Positions 25,613-35,054 of a stretch of DNA of 64,000 nucleotides are shown in pieces; the stretch's first letter is position 1; every line of letters starts with the position of its first letter. The DNA is from DATLWN01 sp963764315 (GTDB taxonomy: Bacteria > Pseudomonadota > Zetaproteobacteria > Mariprofundales > Mariprofundaceae). The position numbers were made by a program, and so were the translations under genes. The notes under the pieces are model-generated. The model saw nothing but the letters and a program-made list of their open reading frames with translations, did no database searches and was not told the DNA's origin. The stretch spans positions 1 through 64,000 of the forward strand of contig CAVXSB010000010.1 in assembly GCA_963764315.1 (NCBI GenBank). Reading direction: 5' to 3'.

Positions 25613-26917
25613 ATGATCGATATGGGTTTTCCTTCCCTGTTGCGCCTGCTCCTCACCGCCACGCTGCTGCTGGCCTGGATGACGCCATCCACGGCCGTCG
25701 CCGATGCCAACGGCCTGCAGATCCGGGGCATTGCTATCGAGGGCCTGAAGCGCACCCGTCCGCGCACGGTGCTCAGGGCGCTTCCCTTCGCCAAGGGAGA
25801 TGCCTGGCAGGACAGCGATGCCGGGGAATCGGAACGGCGCCTGCGCAACCTCGACATCTTCTCCGAGGCCCATGTCAGCCCACCGGACGCCAACGGCATC
25901 GTGCACGTCCGCGTTGTCGAACGCTGGTCGATCTGGCTGCTGCCCGAGGTCAGTCGCCACGACAACGGCGCCACCAACGCCGGCGCCACCTTCACCGATT
26001 ACAATCTGTGGGGGCTCAGGCATCAGGTACGGCTCGCCTACCGCAAGGACACCGGCAAGAACTTCGGCGGCGGCGTCACCGGCGACTCCTACAGCGCCAA
26101 CTACCAGTGGTACCGCATCGCCGACAGTCTGTGGAGCGTGGACATGTACGGCACCCGCGGCAAGCAGATCTTCGATGCCTACAGTAACGGCGTGGTGCAG
26201 AGCCAGTACCTGAGCAACGTCGACAGCACCGGCGTGCGGGTGCATCGCGGCTTCGGGCCGGTGCCGACCCAGGGCCCCACGCTCACGCTCGGCTACGACA
26301 GCACGACCTCATCCTACACCCTGCTCGGCGGCCCGGCGCAGGCGGACGTGCTGGGCCAGCGCCGACATTCACTGAACATGGCCTGGGACTACCAGTGGAT
26401 CAACAACCACATCACCTGGCTCGAAGGCCAGCGCATGGGCTATAGCATCAGCGGCGCCAACAAGGCCCTCGGTTCAACGATCCAGGTCTACCGCCAGAAC
26501 GCCTATTACGACCTGTATTTCCCGTATTCGGGCCAGAAAACCCTGAATGTGCGCCTCAATGGAGGGCTGGCCACCGGCGACGTGCTGCGCGACGGTCTGT
26601 TCGATATCGGCGGCGGCACCGGGGTGCGCGGCTATATCGGGGGCGAGCTTCAGGGCTCCGCCTATGTGGAAGGGAGCATCGAGAGCCGCATCCCCATCCA
26701 GCAAGACTCCAATGTGCAATGGGTGGCCTTCACCGACATGGGGTATCTGGCGCGCAGGGCGCAGGCCAACACCAGCAAGCCCTTCGCGGTGGGCACGGGT
26801 ACCGGCATCCGCTGGACGCTACGCTGGCTGGTGCATGGTATCGTCCGCGCCGATGTCGCCTATGGCTGGGCCACCCGCAAATGGCGGTTCTACCTCGGCA
26901 CCGGGCAGGCCTTCTAG
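25613..26917 (+). CDS. Omp85/BamA-family outer-membrane protein with one POTRA domain
   Basis: About 434 residues. A signal peptide (LLRLLLTATLLLAWMTPSTA) ends near residue 29, then one POTRA domain (about 30-105: LQIRGIAIEGLKRTRPRTVL through VRVVERW). A 16-strand-type barrel follows with the surface-antigen pattern, including FDIGGGTGVRGYIGGELQG, the conserved VRGY segment of strand 12 in the Omp85 family, and it ends in Phe. BamA has five POTRAs and TamA three, so this is a short relative of unknown cargo. ATG 25613 is listed; ATG 25622 is equally possible. It stands convergent with accA, 27 bases apart. Confidence 0.8.
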   Translation: MIDMGFPSLLRLLLTATLLLAWMTPSTAVADANGLQIRGIAIEGLKRTRPRTVLRALPFAKGDAWQDSDAGESERRLRNLDIFSEAHVSPPDANGIVHVRVVERWSIWLLPEVSRHDNGATNAGATFTDYNLWGLRHQVRLAYRKDTGKNFGGGVTGDSYSANYQWYRIADSLWSVDMYGTRGKQIFDAYSNGVVQSQYLSNVDSTGVRVHRGFGPVPTQGPTLTLGYDSTTSSYTLLGGPAQADVLGQRRHSLNMAWDYQWINNHITWLEGQRMGYSISGANKALGSTIQVYRQNAYYDLYFPYSGQKTLNVRLNGGLATGDVLRDGLFDIGGGTGVRGYIGGELQGSAYVEGSIESRIPIQQDSNVQWVAFTDMGYLARRAQANTSKPFAVGTGTGIRWTLRWLVHGIVRADVAYGWATRKWRFYLGTGQAF

Positions 26918-26944
26918 GACCCCAACGCCGGCAGACAGGCCCGA

Positions 26945-27901
26945 CTAGGACTCGCTGAATTCCCCGAAACGGCGCAGGCGCTGCTGGCGCTCGGCCAGAA
27001 GCCGGTCCAGTGGCACGGCCAGCAGCTCGTCCAGCGCCCCCGCCAGCACCTCATCCATCATCTCGGCCGCCGCCTTGGCATTGCGGTGCGCCCCTTCCTT
27101 GGGCTCGGGGATGACCCCATCGATGATGCCAAGCCCCATCAGATCGTCGGCGGTCGGCTTCAGGGCCTCCGCCGCTTCGTTGGCGAACTTGCGGTCGCGC
27201 CACAGGATGGCCGCGCAGCCCTCGGGGGAGATCACGGAATAGGTGGAGAAATGCTGCATATAGACGCGATCGCCGACGCCGATGGCCAGGGCGCCGCCGG
27301 ATCCGCCCTCGCCGATCACCGTACAGATCACCGGCACCTTCAGCACCGCCAGCTCCATCAGGTTACGCGCGATGGCCTCGCTCTGGCCGCGCTCCTCGGC
27401 ATCGATGCCGGGCCAGGCGCCGGCGGTATCGATAAAGCTCAACACCGGCATGCCGAAGCGCTCGGCCAGGTGGAACAGGCGCAGCGCCTTGCGGTAGCCC
27501 TCGGGCCGGGGCATGCCGAAATTGCGGGCGATCTTCTCCTTGGTATCGCGCCCCTTCTGATGGCCGACGATCATCACCGGATGCCCATGGAAGCGGGCCA
27601 GGCCGCCGACGATGGCGCCGTCGTCGGCGAAGGCCCGATCCCCCTTCAGTTCCTGGAAATCCTCGAACAGCAGCGGGATATAGTCGAGCAGGTACGGCCG
27701 ATCCGGATGGCGGGAGAGCTGGGCGATCTGGCCGCGGCTCATCTTGGTGTAGATCTGCTCCACCAGTTTGTCGCGCTTGGTGGTCAGACGGTCGACCTCC
27801 TCGGCGATGTTCATGTCGGCATCGGCAGCCATACGCGATAGATCATCGATCTTCGACGTCAGTTCCGCAATAGGCCGCTCGAAATCCAGATAGCTCGGCA
27901 T
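26945..27901 (-). CDS. accA: Acetyl-CoA carboxylase carboxyltransferase subunit alpha
   Basis: 318 residues, the usual length. The N-terminal helix (YLDFERPIAELTSKIDDL) is followed by the carboxyltransferase fold with HQKGRDTKEKIARNFGMPRPEGYRKALR, SFIDTAGAWPG, IGEGGSGGALAIGVGD and the SVISPEGCAAILWRD segment. With AccD it moves the carboxyl group from biotin to acetyl-CoA, the first step of fatty-acid synthesis. AGGAGAGG precedes ATG 27901, which follows the dnaE stop by 2 bases. The dnaE-accA pair is a common bacterial arrangement. Confidence 0.97.
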   Translation of the reverse strand: MPSYLDFERPIAELTSKIDDLSRMAADADMNIAEEVDRLTTKRDKLVEQIYTKMSRGQIAQLSRHPDRPYLLDYIPLLFEDFQELKGDRAFADDGAIVGGLARFHGHPVMIVGHQKGRDTKEKIARNFGMPRPEGYRKALRLFHLAERFGMPVLSFIDTAGAWPGIDAEERGQSEAIARNLMELAVLKVPVICTVIGEGGSGGALAIGVGDRVYMQHFSTYSVISPEGCAAILWRDRKFANEAAEALKPTADDLMGLGIIDGVIPEPKEGAHRNAKAAAEMMDEVLAGALDELLAVPLDRLLAERQQRLRRFGEFSES

Positions 27902-27903
27902 GC

Positions 27904-30900
27904 TCAACCTCTCCTCTGTCGCTGGTCGACGACAGGCTGCCACGGCCGGCACTCCAGGTGAACAGCCTGGCTTCCAAAGCGGCTCTCCAGCTGCCCCTGC
28001 AGTTCCGGCGTCCAGACGATGCCGCCCGCACTCTCCAGCTCGGCCGTGCTGCCATCCGGCAGGTGCACGCGGAAGGCCAGCCGCGCCGGGCCATCCGGCG
28101 TCATCATCCCCTTCAGGCGGGCCAGCGTCACCTCGTCCAGACCCAGACTTCCCAGATCCATGCGGATCGATGCCACCAGCGGCGGCAATGCCGCCACGAA
28201 GTCCTCGATCGCCTCGGCGATCAACACCGGCTCCTCGCGCGAGGCATCGACGCGCGCCGCCACCAGCACCGGCGCATCCGGCTGCAGCAGATCGCGCGCC
28301 TTGGTGTAGATATTGGCAAAGCACACCAGCTCGGCACGGCCGTGCAGGTCCTCGAGCTGCACGAAGGCCATGGTGCCGCGCGCCCCGCGATGTTCGCGCA
28401 CACCGCCCACCGCCGCCACCAGCGTCAGCCTTGCCCCGTCCGGCAGATCCGAAAGCCGCCCCAGGTGCGCGCTGGCCAGCCCCGACACCCGCCCCAGGTG
28501 CTCCTCCAGCGGATGCCCGGTCAGGTAGAAGCCGAGCACCTCGCGTTCGGCCTGCAGCTGTTCACCGAGGCTCCACGGCGATACCGCCGAGTCCTCGGCG
28601 GCGGGCGCGACCACCTCGGCGAACAGCGCCGACTGCCCGGCCTGCCGCTCCTTGCGTCGCCGCTGCGCCCGCTCCATCGCCTCGCCCAGTCCCTCCAGCA
28701 CCCCGCGCGGGTTGGCGACGATGCTGCCCAGCGCCCCGGACTTGAGCAGGGCCTCGAGAATGCGCTTGTTCAGCGACTTGCCACCGACGCGCATCAACAG
28801 ATCGTCGAAATCGGTGAAGGCCCCGTCCTTGCCCCTGGCCTTCACCAGGGCGCGGATCGCCGCCTCGCCCACGCCCTTGACGGCCCCGAGCCCGAAGCGG
28901 ATCGCCCCGCCCTCCGGCAGGAACTCCCAGTCCGAGGCGTTGACGTCCGGGGGCAGCATGGCGATGCCCATGCCCTTGCAGTCGACGACCAGGGCCGCCA
29001 CCTTGTCGCTGTTGCCCATGTCGCAGGTCAGGGTCGCCGCCATGAAGGCCTGGGGATAATGCGCCTTCAGGTATGCCGTCTGGTAGGCGATCAGCGCATA
29101 GGCGGCCGAGTGCGACTTGTTGAAACCGTATTCGGCAAACTTCTCCATCAGATCGAAGATGCGCTCCGCCGTTTCCTCCGGCACCCGGTGCTTGGTCGCC
29201 CCCTCCATGAACACCTTACGCTGCTTGGCCATCTCCTCGGCGATCTTCTTGCCCATGGCCCGGCGCAGCATATCGGCCTGGCCGAGGGTGTAGCCGGCCA
29301 GCACCTGCGCGATCTGCATCACCTGCTCCTGATAGAGGATGACGCCATAGGTCTCCTTCAGGATCGGCTCCAGCTGCGGCATGGCATAGACGACATGCTC
29401 GTCGCCGCGCTTTCGGGCGATGAAGCTGTCGACCATGCCGGACTGCAGGGGCCCCGGCCGGAACAGCGCCACCAGGGCGATGATGTCCTCGAAACAGTCG
29501 GGCTTCAGGCGCATCATCAGATCGCGCATGCCCGAGGATTCGAGCTGGAACACCGCCCCGGTGGCGGCGCGCTGCAGCAGTGCGAAGGTGGCCGCGTCGT
29601 CCAGCGGGATGCGTTCCAGATCGAAATCGCGCGCCGTCTCGTCGGAAGGATGCTGACGCACCAGTCGGCAGGCGAGCTGGATCACCGTCAGCGTCTTCAG
29701 TCCCAGGAAATCGAACTTGACCAGCCCGACCTTCTCGGCGTATTTCATGTCCCACTGCACGACGGCGCCTTCCTCGCCCGCCTCCTTGTACAGCGGTGCG
29801 GTCTCCACCAGCGCCGTACGGCCGATGACGACGCCGGCCGCATGCTTGCCGGCGTGCCGGTGCAGATTCTCCAGACGGCGGGCGATGTCGAACAGGCGCG
29901 CCACCTCGCCGTCCTCGTCGAGCATCTTCTGCAACCTGGGCTCGGCGACCAGCGCCTTCTCCAGCGTCATCTTCAGATCGTTGGGGATCAGCTTGGCGAT
30001 GGTGTTGACCTTCTCCAGCGGCATGGCCAGCACGCGACCGACATCGCGCACCACGGCCTTGGCCTTCATCGAGCCGTAGGTGATGATCTGCGCCACCTGC
30101 TCGGCGCCGTACTTGTCGGTGACGTAACGGATCACCTCGTCGCGCCGGCTCATGCAGAAATCGACGTCGAAGTCCGGCATCGAGATACGCTCCGGATTCA
30201 AAAAGCGCTCGAACAGCAGGCCGTAGCGGATCGGATCGAGATCCGTGATCTTCAGGCAGTAGGCGGCCAGCGAGCCGGCGCCGGAGCCGCGCCCCGGACC
30301 GACCGGAATGTCCTGCGCCTTGGCCCAGCGGATGAAGTCGGAGACGATGAGGAAGTAGCCGGGGAAGCCCATCTGCTCGATCACACCCAGCTCGAAATCC
30401 AGGCGCGCGTCGTACTCCTCGCGCTTGGCTTCCGGGGAGCCGGCGACGATGGCCGGCCAGCGCTCGTCCAGGCCGCGCCGGGCCTCGTCGCGCATGAAAT
30501 CGCGCAGGTCCTGGCCTTCGGGCGGCAGGAAGTCGGGCAGCTGGTAATTGCCGAAGCGCAGGTCGACATTGCAGCGGTTGGCGATGTGCAGGGTGTTCTC
30601 GATCGCCTCCGGCACGTCGGCGAACAGCTCGGCCATCTCCTCATACGACTTCAGGTAGCACTCGGGAGAGAAGTGGCCGGTGACATCGTCGTTGAGCGTG
30701 CGGTTCTGGCCGATGGCCAGCATGGCCTCGAAGGCCTGGAAATCGCCGCGCTGCAGGAAGTGCGCGTTGTTCGTGGCCACCAGCGGGATATCCAGCTCAT
30801 GGGCCATCTCGATCAGCTGGCGGTTGATCTCTTCCTGCGCCGGCGCGCCGTTGCGCTGCAGTTCGATGAAGAAGCCGTGTTCGGGGAACAGATCGCGGTA

Positions 30901-31392
30901 TTCTAACGCCGCGGCCCGCGCCGCCTCCCGGTCGCCGCGCTGCAGGTGCTGCTCGATCTCGCCGTTCCAGCCGGAGGACAGGGCGATCAGACCGGCCCCA
31001 AACTGGCGCAACAGCGCCTTGTCGATGCGCGGCTTGTAGTAGAAACCCTCGAGATAGCCGATGGATACCAGCCGCATCAGGTTCTGCCAGCCGTGGTTGG
31101 TGCGCGCCAGGAGCACCAATTGGGGATAGCGCGGGGCCCTCGGCCCCTGGCTGACGCGCTTGGCATGGTCGTCGCACAGGTAGACCTCGCAGCCCAGGAT
31201 CGGCTTGATACCGAGCTTCATCGCCTGGGTATAGAAGTTAATGGCGCCGAACAGATTGCCGTAGTCGGTCAGGGCCACCGCAGGCTGCTTCAGCTGCACC
31301 GTCCGATCCAGCATCGCCGGCACCGACATGGCGCCGGAAAGCAGGGAGAAGTCGGAATGGGCATGCAGGTGCACGAAGCGGGCGAAGTCCAT
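27904..31392 (-). CDS. dnaE: DNA polymerase III subunit alpha
   Basis: 1162 residues, matching E. coli DnaE (1160). The order is PHP domain (HLHAHSDFSLLSGAM at 8-22), palm with the catalytic aspartates in SMPDFDVDFC (about 398-407), fingers with the KYGAEQVAQIITYG block, helix-hairpin-helix region (GVGEAAIRALV) and OB domain (TLVAAVGGVREHRG). It is the replicative polymerase. Start ATG 31392. A long open frame on the opposite strand (27958-30906) is a shadow. Confidence 0.98.
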   Translation of the reverse strand: MDFARFVHLHAHSDFSLLSGAMSVPAMLDRTVQLKQPAVALTDYGNLFGAINFYTQAMKLGIKPILGCEVYLCDDHAKRVSQGPRAPRYPQLVLLARTNHGWQNLMRLVSIGYLEGFYYKPRIDKALLRQFGAGLIALSSGWNGEIEQHLQRGDREAARAAALEYRDLFPEHGFFIELQRNGAPAQEEINRQLIEMAHELDIPLVATNNAHFLQRGDFQAFEAMLAIGQNRTLNDDVTGHFSPECYLKSYEEMAELFADVPEAIENTLHIANRCNVDLRFGNYQLPDFLPPEGQDLRDFMRDEARRGLDERWPAIVAGSPEAKREEYDARLDFELGVIEQMGFPGYFLIVSDFIRWAKAQDIPVGPGRGSGAGSLAAYCLKITDLDPIRYGLLFERFLNPERISMPDFDVDFCMSRRDEVIRYVTDKYGAEQVAQIITYGSMKAKAVVRDVGRVLAMPLEKVNTIAKLIPNDLKMTLEKALVAEPRLQKMLDEDGEVARLFDIARRLENLHRHAGKHAAGVVIGRTALVETAPLYKEAGEEGAVVQWDMKYAEKVGLVKFDFLGLKTLTVIQLACRLVRQHPSDETARDFDLERIPLDDAATFALLQRAATGAVFQLESSGMRDLMMRLKPDCFEDIIALVALFRPGPLQSGMVDSFIARKRGDEHVVYAMPQLEPILKETYGVILYQEQVMQIAQVLAGYTLGQADMLRRAMGKKIAEEMAKQRKVFMEGATKHRVPEETAERIFDLMEKFAEYGFNKSHSAAYALIAYQTAYLKAHYPQAFMAATLTCDMGNSDKVAALVVDCKGMGIAMLPPDVNASDWEFLPEGGAIRFGLGAVKGVGEAAIRALVKARGKDGAFTDFDDLLMRVGGKSLNKRILEALLKSGALGSIVANPRGVLEGLGEAMERAQRRRKERQAGQSALFAEVVAPAAEDSAVSPWSLGEQLQAEREVLGFYLTGHPLEEHLGRVSGLASAHLGRLSDLPDGARLTLVAAVGGVREHRGARGTMAFVQLEDLHGRAELVCFANIYTKARDLLQPDAPVLVAARVDASREEPVLIAEAIEDFVAALPPLVASIRMDLGSLGLDEVTLARLKGMMTPDGPARLAFRVHLPDGSTAELESAGGIVWTPELQGQLESRFGSQAVHLECRPWQPVVDQRQRRG

Positions 31393-31532
31393 GGCTATAC
31401 CCTAGGAGTTTGACCCAGCCAGTGGAAGGCTGGGCCGTGGGCTGGCATCGCCGCCCGCATATGCTACGATGCGCGCATCCTGACGCTCCCCGCATGCGGG
31501 GGCGATTGATTATCGAAAACGGGAGGAATGCC

Positions 31533-31877
31533 ATGGCATTCGTTGTCACTCAACTGTGCAAGGACTGCGTGGACACGGCCTGCGTCGCGGTCTGCCCAGT
31601 GGACTGCTTCTACCAGCCGGAACAGGTGTCCGGCGATCTGCCGAACATGCTCTACATCTCCCCCGAGGAATGCATCGACTGCGCTGTCTGCGAGCCGGAA
31701 TGCCCATGGGAAGCCATCTTTCCTGAGGAGGATGTGCCGGCGGTATTCGATGCCGACATCGCCCTGAACGAGCGCTGCGATACCGAGCGCGACGCCTTCA
31801 AGCTGGCCGAGAGCCTCGAGCATCAGCCGCCGACGGCTGAAGAGGTGGCCGCGCAGAAGGCCAAGTACGGCCTGTAA
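31533..31877 (+). CDS. fdxA: 7Fe ferredoxin (3Fe-4S/4Fe-4S), Azotobacter FdI type
   Basis: 114 residues. The N-terminus AFVVTQLCKDCVDTACVAVC follows the FdI pattern: C9, C17 and the distal Cys for the 3Fe-4S cluster; C21 and the CxxCxxC of CIDCAVC for the 4Fe-4S cluster. CEPECPWEAI follows. C12 is an extra cysteine in the place of FdI C11. It carries low-potential electrons in the cytosol. GGAGG lies 6 bases before ATG 31533. A strong terminator follows. Confidence 0.93.
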   Translation: MAFVVTQLCKDCVDTACVAVCPVDCFYQPEQVSGDLPNMLYISPEECIDCAVCEPECPWEAIFPEEDVPAVFDADIALNERCDTERDAFKLAESLEHQPPTAEEVAAQKAKYGL

Positions 31878-31896
31878 TCCACCCTTGATATCCCAA

Positions 31897-31925
31897 GGCA
31901 GGCGCGGCCCACTGCCGCGCCTGCC
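31897..31925 (+). terminator. Terminator of the ferredoxin gene
   Basis: A 12-bp stem (GGCAGGCGCGGC with GCCGCGCCTGCC) closes a 5-base loop and is followed by CTTTCATTTTC, 19 bases past the stop. rlmN starts 18 bases further on, so rlmN needs its own or read-through transcription. Confidence 0.8.
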
Positions 31926-31942
31926 CTTTCATTTTCACCCCT

Positions 31943-33022
31943 ATGCATGCAAGCGCTAGCCTCAGCACCAAGCCCAGCATCTTCGGCATGAGCCCCCCTG
32001 AGCTCGTCGCCATGTGCGAACGCATCGGCGTCAAGCCCGTGCATGCCGAACGCATCAGCGCCCACGTCTTCCGGCGCGGCAACCACGATCCGCATGCCAT
32101 CGCCGACCTGCCCGAGGTATTGCGCCACCACCTGCTGACCGAACTGGATTGGCCGGAGGCAGGGCTGGTGGCCGATCAAAAGGACATCGACGGCACCCGC
32201 AAGCTGTTGCTCGCCATGCCGGACGGACGCGAGGTCGAAACCGTGCTGATCCCTGCAGCCGGACGGCTGACGCAGTGCATCTCTACCCAGGTCGGCTGCG
32301 CCGTCGGCTGCACCTTCTGCCTCACCGCCACGGCAGGACTGACGCGTAACCTGACGGCGGCCGAGATGGTGCTTGAAATCGTCACCGCCGAACGCCTTAT
32401 GGGCATGCGGCCGCGCAACCTCGTACTCATGGGCATGGGCGAACCGCTGCACAACTATGAGGAGGTGGCGCGATTCCTCTCCATCGTCACCGACCCGAAG
32501 GGCATGGCCTTCTCGCCCAACCGCGTGACGCTATCGACGGCGGGGCTGGTGCCGGCCATCCGCCGGCTGCTTGAAGACAACCTGCCCTGCAACCTCGCCG
32601 TGTCGCTGAATGCCACCACCGATGCGGTGCGCTCCGAAATCATGCCGATCAACCGCAAATATCCGCTGTCCGAACTGCTGGCCGCGATCCGCGACTACGT
32701 GCGTGTGCGGGGAGGCAAGCGCGTGCTCATCGAGTACGTGATGCTGGCCGGCATCAACGATGCCCCGGACGATGCCGAAAGGCTCTGCCGGTTGCTCGAC
32801 GGCATCGACAGCACGGTCAACCTGCTGCCGTTCAACGCCTTTCCCGGCAGTGCCTATGCACGCCCGTCCGATGCGCAGGTCTCGGCCTTCCGGCAGGTGC
32901 TCGTCGAGCACAATCTGGTCGCGGTCGTACGCGAATCGCGTGGCCGGGAGATCTCCGCTGCCTGCGGCCAGCTGCGCACGGAACTGGCAGCGCGTCGCCG
33001 CGCCGGCCGAAGCGCTGCCTGA
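31943..33022 (+). CDS. rlmN: Dual-specificity 23S rRNA/tRNA adenine C2 methyltransferase RlmN
   Basis: 359 residues. The radical-SAM motif CxxxCxxC is at C119, C123, C126 (GCAVGCTFC). The second essential Cys is near the end (REISAACGQL), the site of the methyl relay. The N-terminal accessory domain is complete. RlmN methylates A2503 of 23S rRNA and A37 of some tRNAs, using a 4Fe-4S cluster and electrons from a flavodoxin or ferredoxin. The usual gammaproteobacterial neighbours (pilW, ispG) are absent, so this could be a paralogue; a ferredoxin gene lies just upstream. Start ATG 31943. Confidence 0.92.
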   Translation: MHASASLSTKPSIFGMSPPELVAMCERIGVKPVHAERISAHVFRRGNHDPHAIADLPEVLRHHLLTELDWPEAGLVADQKDIDGTRKLLLAMPDGREVETVLIPAAGRLTQCISTQVGCAVGCTFCLTATAGLTRNLTAAEMVLEIVTAERLMGMRPRNLVLMGMGEPLHNYEEVARFLSIVTDPKGMAFSPNRVTLSTAGLVPAIRRLLEDNLPCNLAVSLNATTDAVRSEIMPINRKYPLSELLAAIRDYVRVRGGKRVLIEYVMLAGINDAPDDAERLCRLLDGIDSTVNLLPFNAFPGSAYARPSDAQVSAFRQVLVEHNLVAVVRESRGREISAACGQLRTELAARRRAGRSAA

Positions 33023-33035
33023 ATCCTCGTCTGAA

Positions 33036-34154
33036 TTATTTTCCGAAGAGCTTCTTCAGCGCCGTGCCCACGCCCCGAACCGCATTGGAGGCGGTAGAGC
33101 CGACCCGCGAGCCAACGGCCGCCCCGGCGGGGCCGGCGATAACGCCGCCAATGACGCCGCCGATCAGCGAGGATGGGGCCGGATAGACGCGGGGATGGTC
33201 GGTGGTGCCGGAGATCAGCAAGTTGGTTCCCGTCAGCCCCTTCATGCCCGAGGTCTCGATCTCCCCGCCCAGATGCTTGTCGGCGGCGATCTGCACATGC
33301 CCCTTGGCGTCCAGGCGCGAGGAATCCAGCACGATATCGTTCAGCCACACGTTTCGGCCGCGCACCTTCAGCTGCGTATCGAGATGGTCGAAGGCCACCG
33401 GGCCGCCGGCGATATTGCCGCCGAGCAGCAGTGCGGCCGCTGAGGCTTCCATTTTCAGGCCGCTCAGCTGACCCTTCGTCAGATGCACCGGGCCGTCGAC
33501 CGCGAGCGAGCGCTCCAGGGCCTGTTGGTCCTGTGCGTCGGCGGCGATCTTCAGTTGGGAGGCAAAATGCCCCTGGATGCGGCCCTGGCCGGTGGCGTCA
33601 ATCAGAAGCGGCCGGGTACGGATGCCCTTGGCCTTCACCGTCGCCGCCAGCCGGCTGGCCTTGCCGGTCAACGGCGCCAGCCGGGCATCCATACGCACCG
33701 TGCCGCCGTACAGCGTGGCCTTCCAGTCCGACATGTTCAGCGCCCCATCCGTCAGCCGCACCGCACCGGTCAGCCTGTCGATATGCACGGTGTGCACGCC
33801 GCTTCCCTTGGCCTCGGTGGAGACGCGCAGCACAATATTCCTGAAGGAGATGCCCTTCAGCTCCACATGCTTGTGGAACAACGGCTTCAGCGCCACCGAC
33901 ACACGGCCCGAGCCGATGGTGACGCGCGGCTTGCCGCCGGGGACGTCGATAAGCTCAACATGCGCCACCGAAAGCCCCGGCACCGGCAGCACACGAAAGT
34001 GCAGGCTGCCAATGGTGACGGGCATGCCGAGCGCATCGGTGGCCGCCTTCTCGGCGGCTTGGCGGTAGCTGTTGCTGGGAATAAGAAACGGCACGACTGC
34101 GAGTAGCAGCACAAAAAAGAACAAGGCCAGCAATAGCCTGCGTATCCGTTTCAT
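33036..34154 (-). CDS. AsmA-like envelope protein with one membrane anchor
   Basis: 372 residues. One N-terminal membrane anchor (about 5-25, RRLLLALFFFVLLLAVVPFL) precedes a large periplasmic region made of repeated beta segments of the AsmA/DUF748 kind (VTIGSLHFRVLPVPGLSVAHVELIDV, VELKGISFRNIVLRVS, GALNMSDWKATLYGG). The C-terminus has a Gly-rich, possibly membrane-active segment (SSLIGGVIGGVIAGPAGAAVGS) and a basic tail. AsmA-like proteins form periplasmic bridges that move phospholipids to the outer membrane. AAGGGG precedes ATG 34154. It is much shorter than AsmA or TamB. Confidence 0.78.
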   Translation of the reverse strand: MKRIRRLLLALFFFVLLLAVVPFLIPSNSYRQAAEKAATDALGMPVTIGSLHFRVLPVPGLSVAHVELIDVPGGKPRVTIGSGRVSVALKPLFHKHVELKGISFRNIVLRVSTEAKGSGVHTVHIDRLTGAVRLTDGALNMSDWKATLYGGTVRMDARLAPLTGKASRLAATVKAKGIRTRPLLIDATGQGRIQGHFASQLKIAADAQDQQALERSLAVDGPVHLTKGQLSGLKMEASAAALLLGGNIAGGPVAFDHLDTQLKVRGRNVWLNDIVLDSSRLDAKGHVQIAADKHLGGEIETSGMKGLTGTNLLISGTTDHPRVYPAPSSLIGGVIGGVIAGPAGAAVGSRVGSTASNAVRGVGTALKKLFGK

Positions 34155-34205
34155 ATCCCCCCCTTGCACCCCACCGGCGTATCGGAACCCACCATCAAAC
34201 ACAAA

Positions 34206-34227
34206 GGGCCCGGCTTTCGCCGGGCCC
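34206..34227 (-). terminator. Terminator of the OmpA-like lipoprotein gene
   Basis: On the minus strand GGGCCCGGC-GAAA-GCCGGGCCC forms a 9-bp stem with a GNRA tetraloop, followed by TTTGTGTTTG. It lies 12 bases after the stop. Confidence 0.85.
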
Positions 34228-34238
34228 CTGATCCCTCG

Positions 34239-34943
34239 TTACTGGCCGCCCTGACCGGCGTTCTGGTCAGGGATGATCAGCATCTCCACCCGCCGGTTCA
34301 GCTGCCGCCCGGCAGCGGTGGCGTTGCTGGCCCGGGGCTGGCTCGCCCCCATGCCCACGGTCGCCAGACGCTGCGGGGACACCCCCTTCGACTCCAGGTA
34401 GGTGGCCACGGCCTGGGCCCGCTGCAGCGACAGCTGCTGATTATAGGCCGCCGAACCGATGTTGTCGGTGTGGCCGATGATGCGGATCTGCGTGCGCGTG
34501 TACCGATTGACGATATCCGCCACCTTGTCCAGCGTCGCATTGAAGGCCGGCTTGATCACCGCCGAGTCGAAGTCGAACGACACCTCGCTGTTCATGGTGA
34601 TCTTCAGGCTCTGGTCCTGCAGGCGCTGCACCTCGATCTCGTGGGCGCGCTGCTCCGCCGCCAGGCGCTCGTCGAACTCGGCCTGCTGCTTGTCCATGTA
34701 CGAGCCGACGCCGGCGCCCAGCACGCCGCCCGCCGCCGCGCCGACCAGGGCGCCGCGCAGGGCGCCGCCGCCATGATTACCTTGGTAACCGATGATGGCG
34801 CCGAGGGCGGCGCCGGCCAGGGCGCCGACGGCCGCGCTCTCCTTGGTCTTCTGGTTGTTATTGTTGGCCGTCCCGGTCGTGGCGCAGGACGCCAGCCCCA
34901 AGGCCAGCACCAGTGCAATGCTCTTCATGCCCATCCTGTTCAT
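34239..34943 (-). CDS. OmpA-family peptidoglycan-binding lipoprotein with glycine zipper (YiaD-like)
   Basis: 234 residues. The signal sequence ends in lipobox LASC (C20), so it is a lipoprotein. A glycine-zipper region (about 38-82, e.g. GALAGAALGAIIGY) probably inserts in or contacts the outer membrane. A short helical linker (about 85-110) and a C-terminal OmpA domain (about 112-222) follow, with FDFDSAVIKP, IIGHTDNIGS and the NRRVEM end that binds diaminopimelate in peptidoglycan. AGGAG lies 7 bases before ATG 34943. Monocistronic with its own terminator. Confidence 0.9.
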   Translation of the reverse strand: MNRMGMKSIALVLALGLASCATTGTANNNNQKTKESAAVGALAGAALGAIIGYQGNHGGGALRGALVGAAAGGVLGAGVGSYMDKQQAEFDERLAAEQRAHEIEVQRLQDQSLKITMNSEVSFDFDSAVIKPAFNATLDKVADIVNRYTRTQIRIIGHTDNIGSAAYNQQLSLQRAQAVATYLESKGVSPQRLATVGMGASQPRASNATAAGRQLNRRVEMLIIPDQNAGQGGQ

Positions 34944-35054
34944 GCCCACACTCCTGCTGTTTGCGGTGTCACGCCCCTACCTGGGGCATTGGCATTTTAC
35001 GCCGAGCGATCCCCGGCGGCAAACAGTCGCGATGCTGGCTCGATGTCGATGCGT

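Noticed and set aside
27958..30906. Open frame of 982 codons on the plus strand
   Set aside because: It is antisense to dnaE. The translation is rich in His, Arg, Gln and Leu without recognisable domains, as expected for the reverse of a GC-rich gene.
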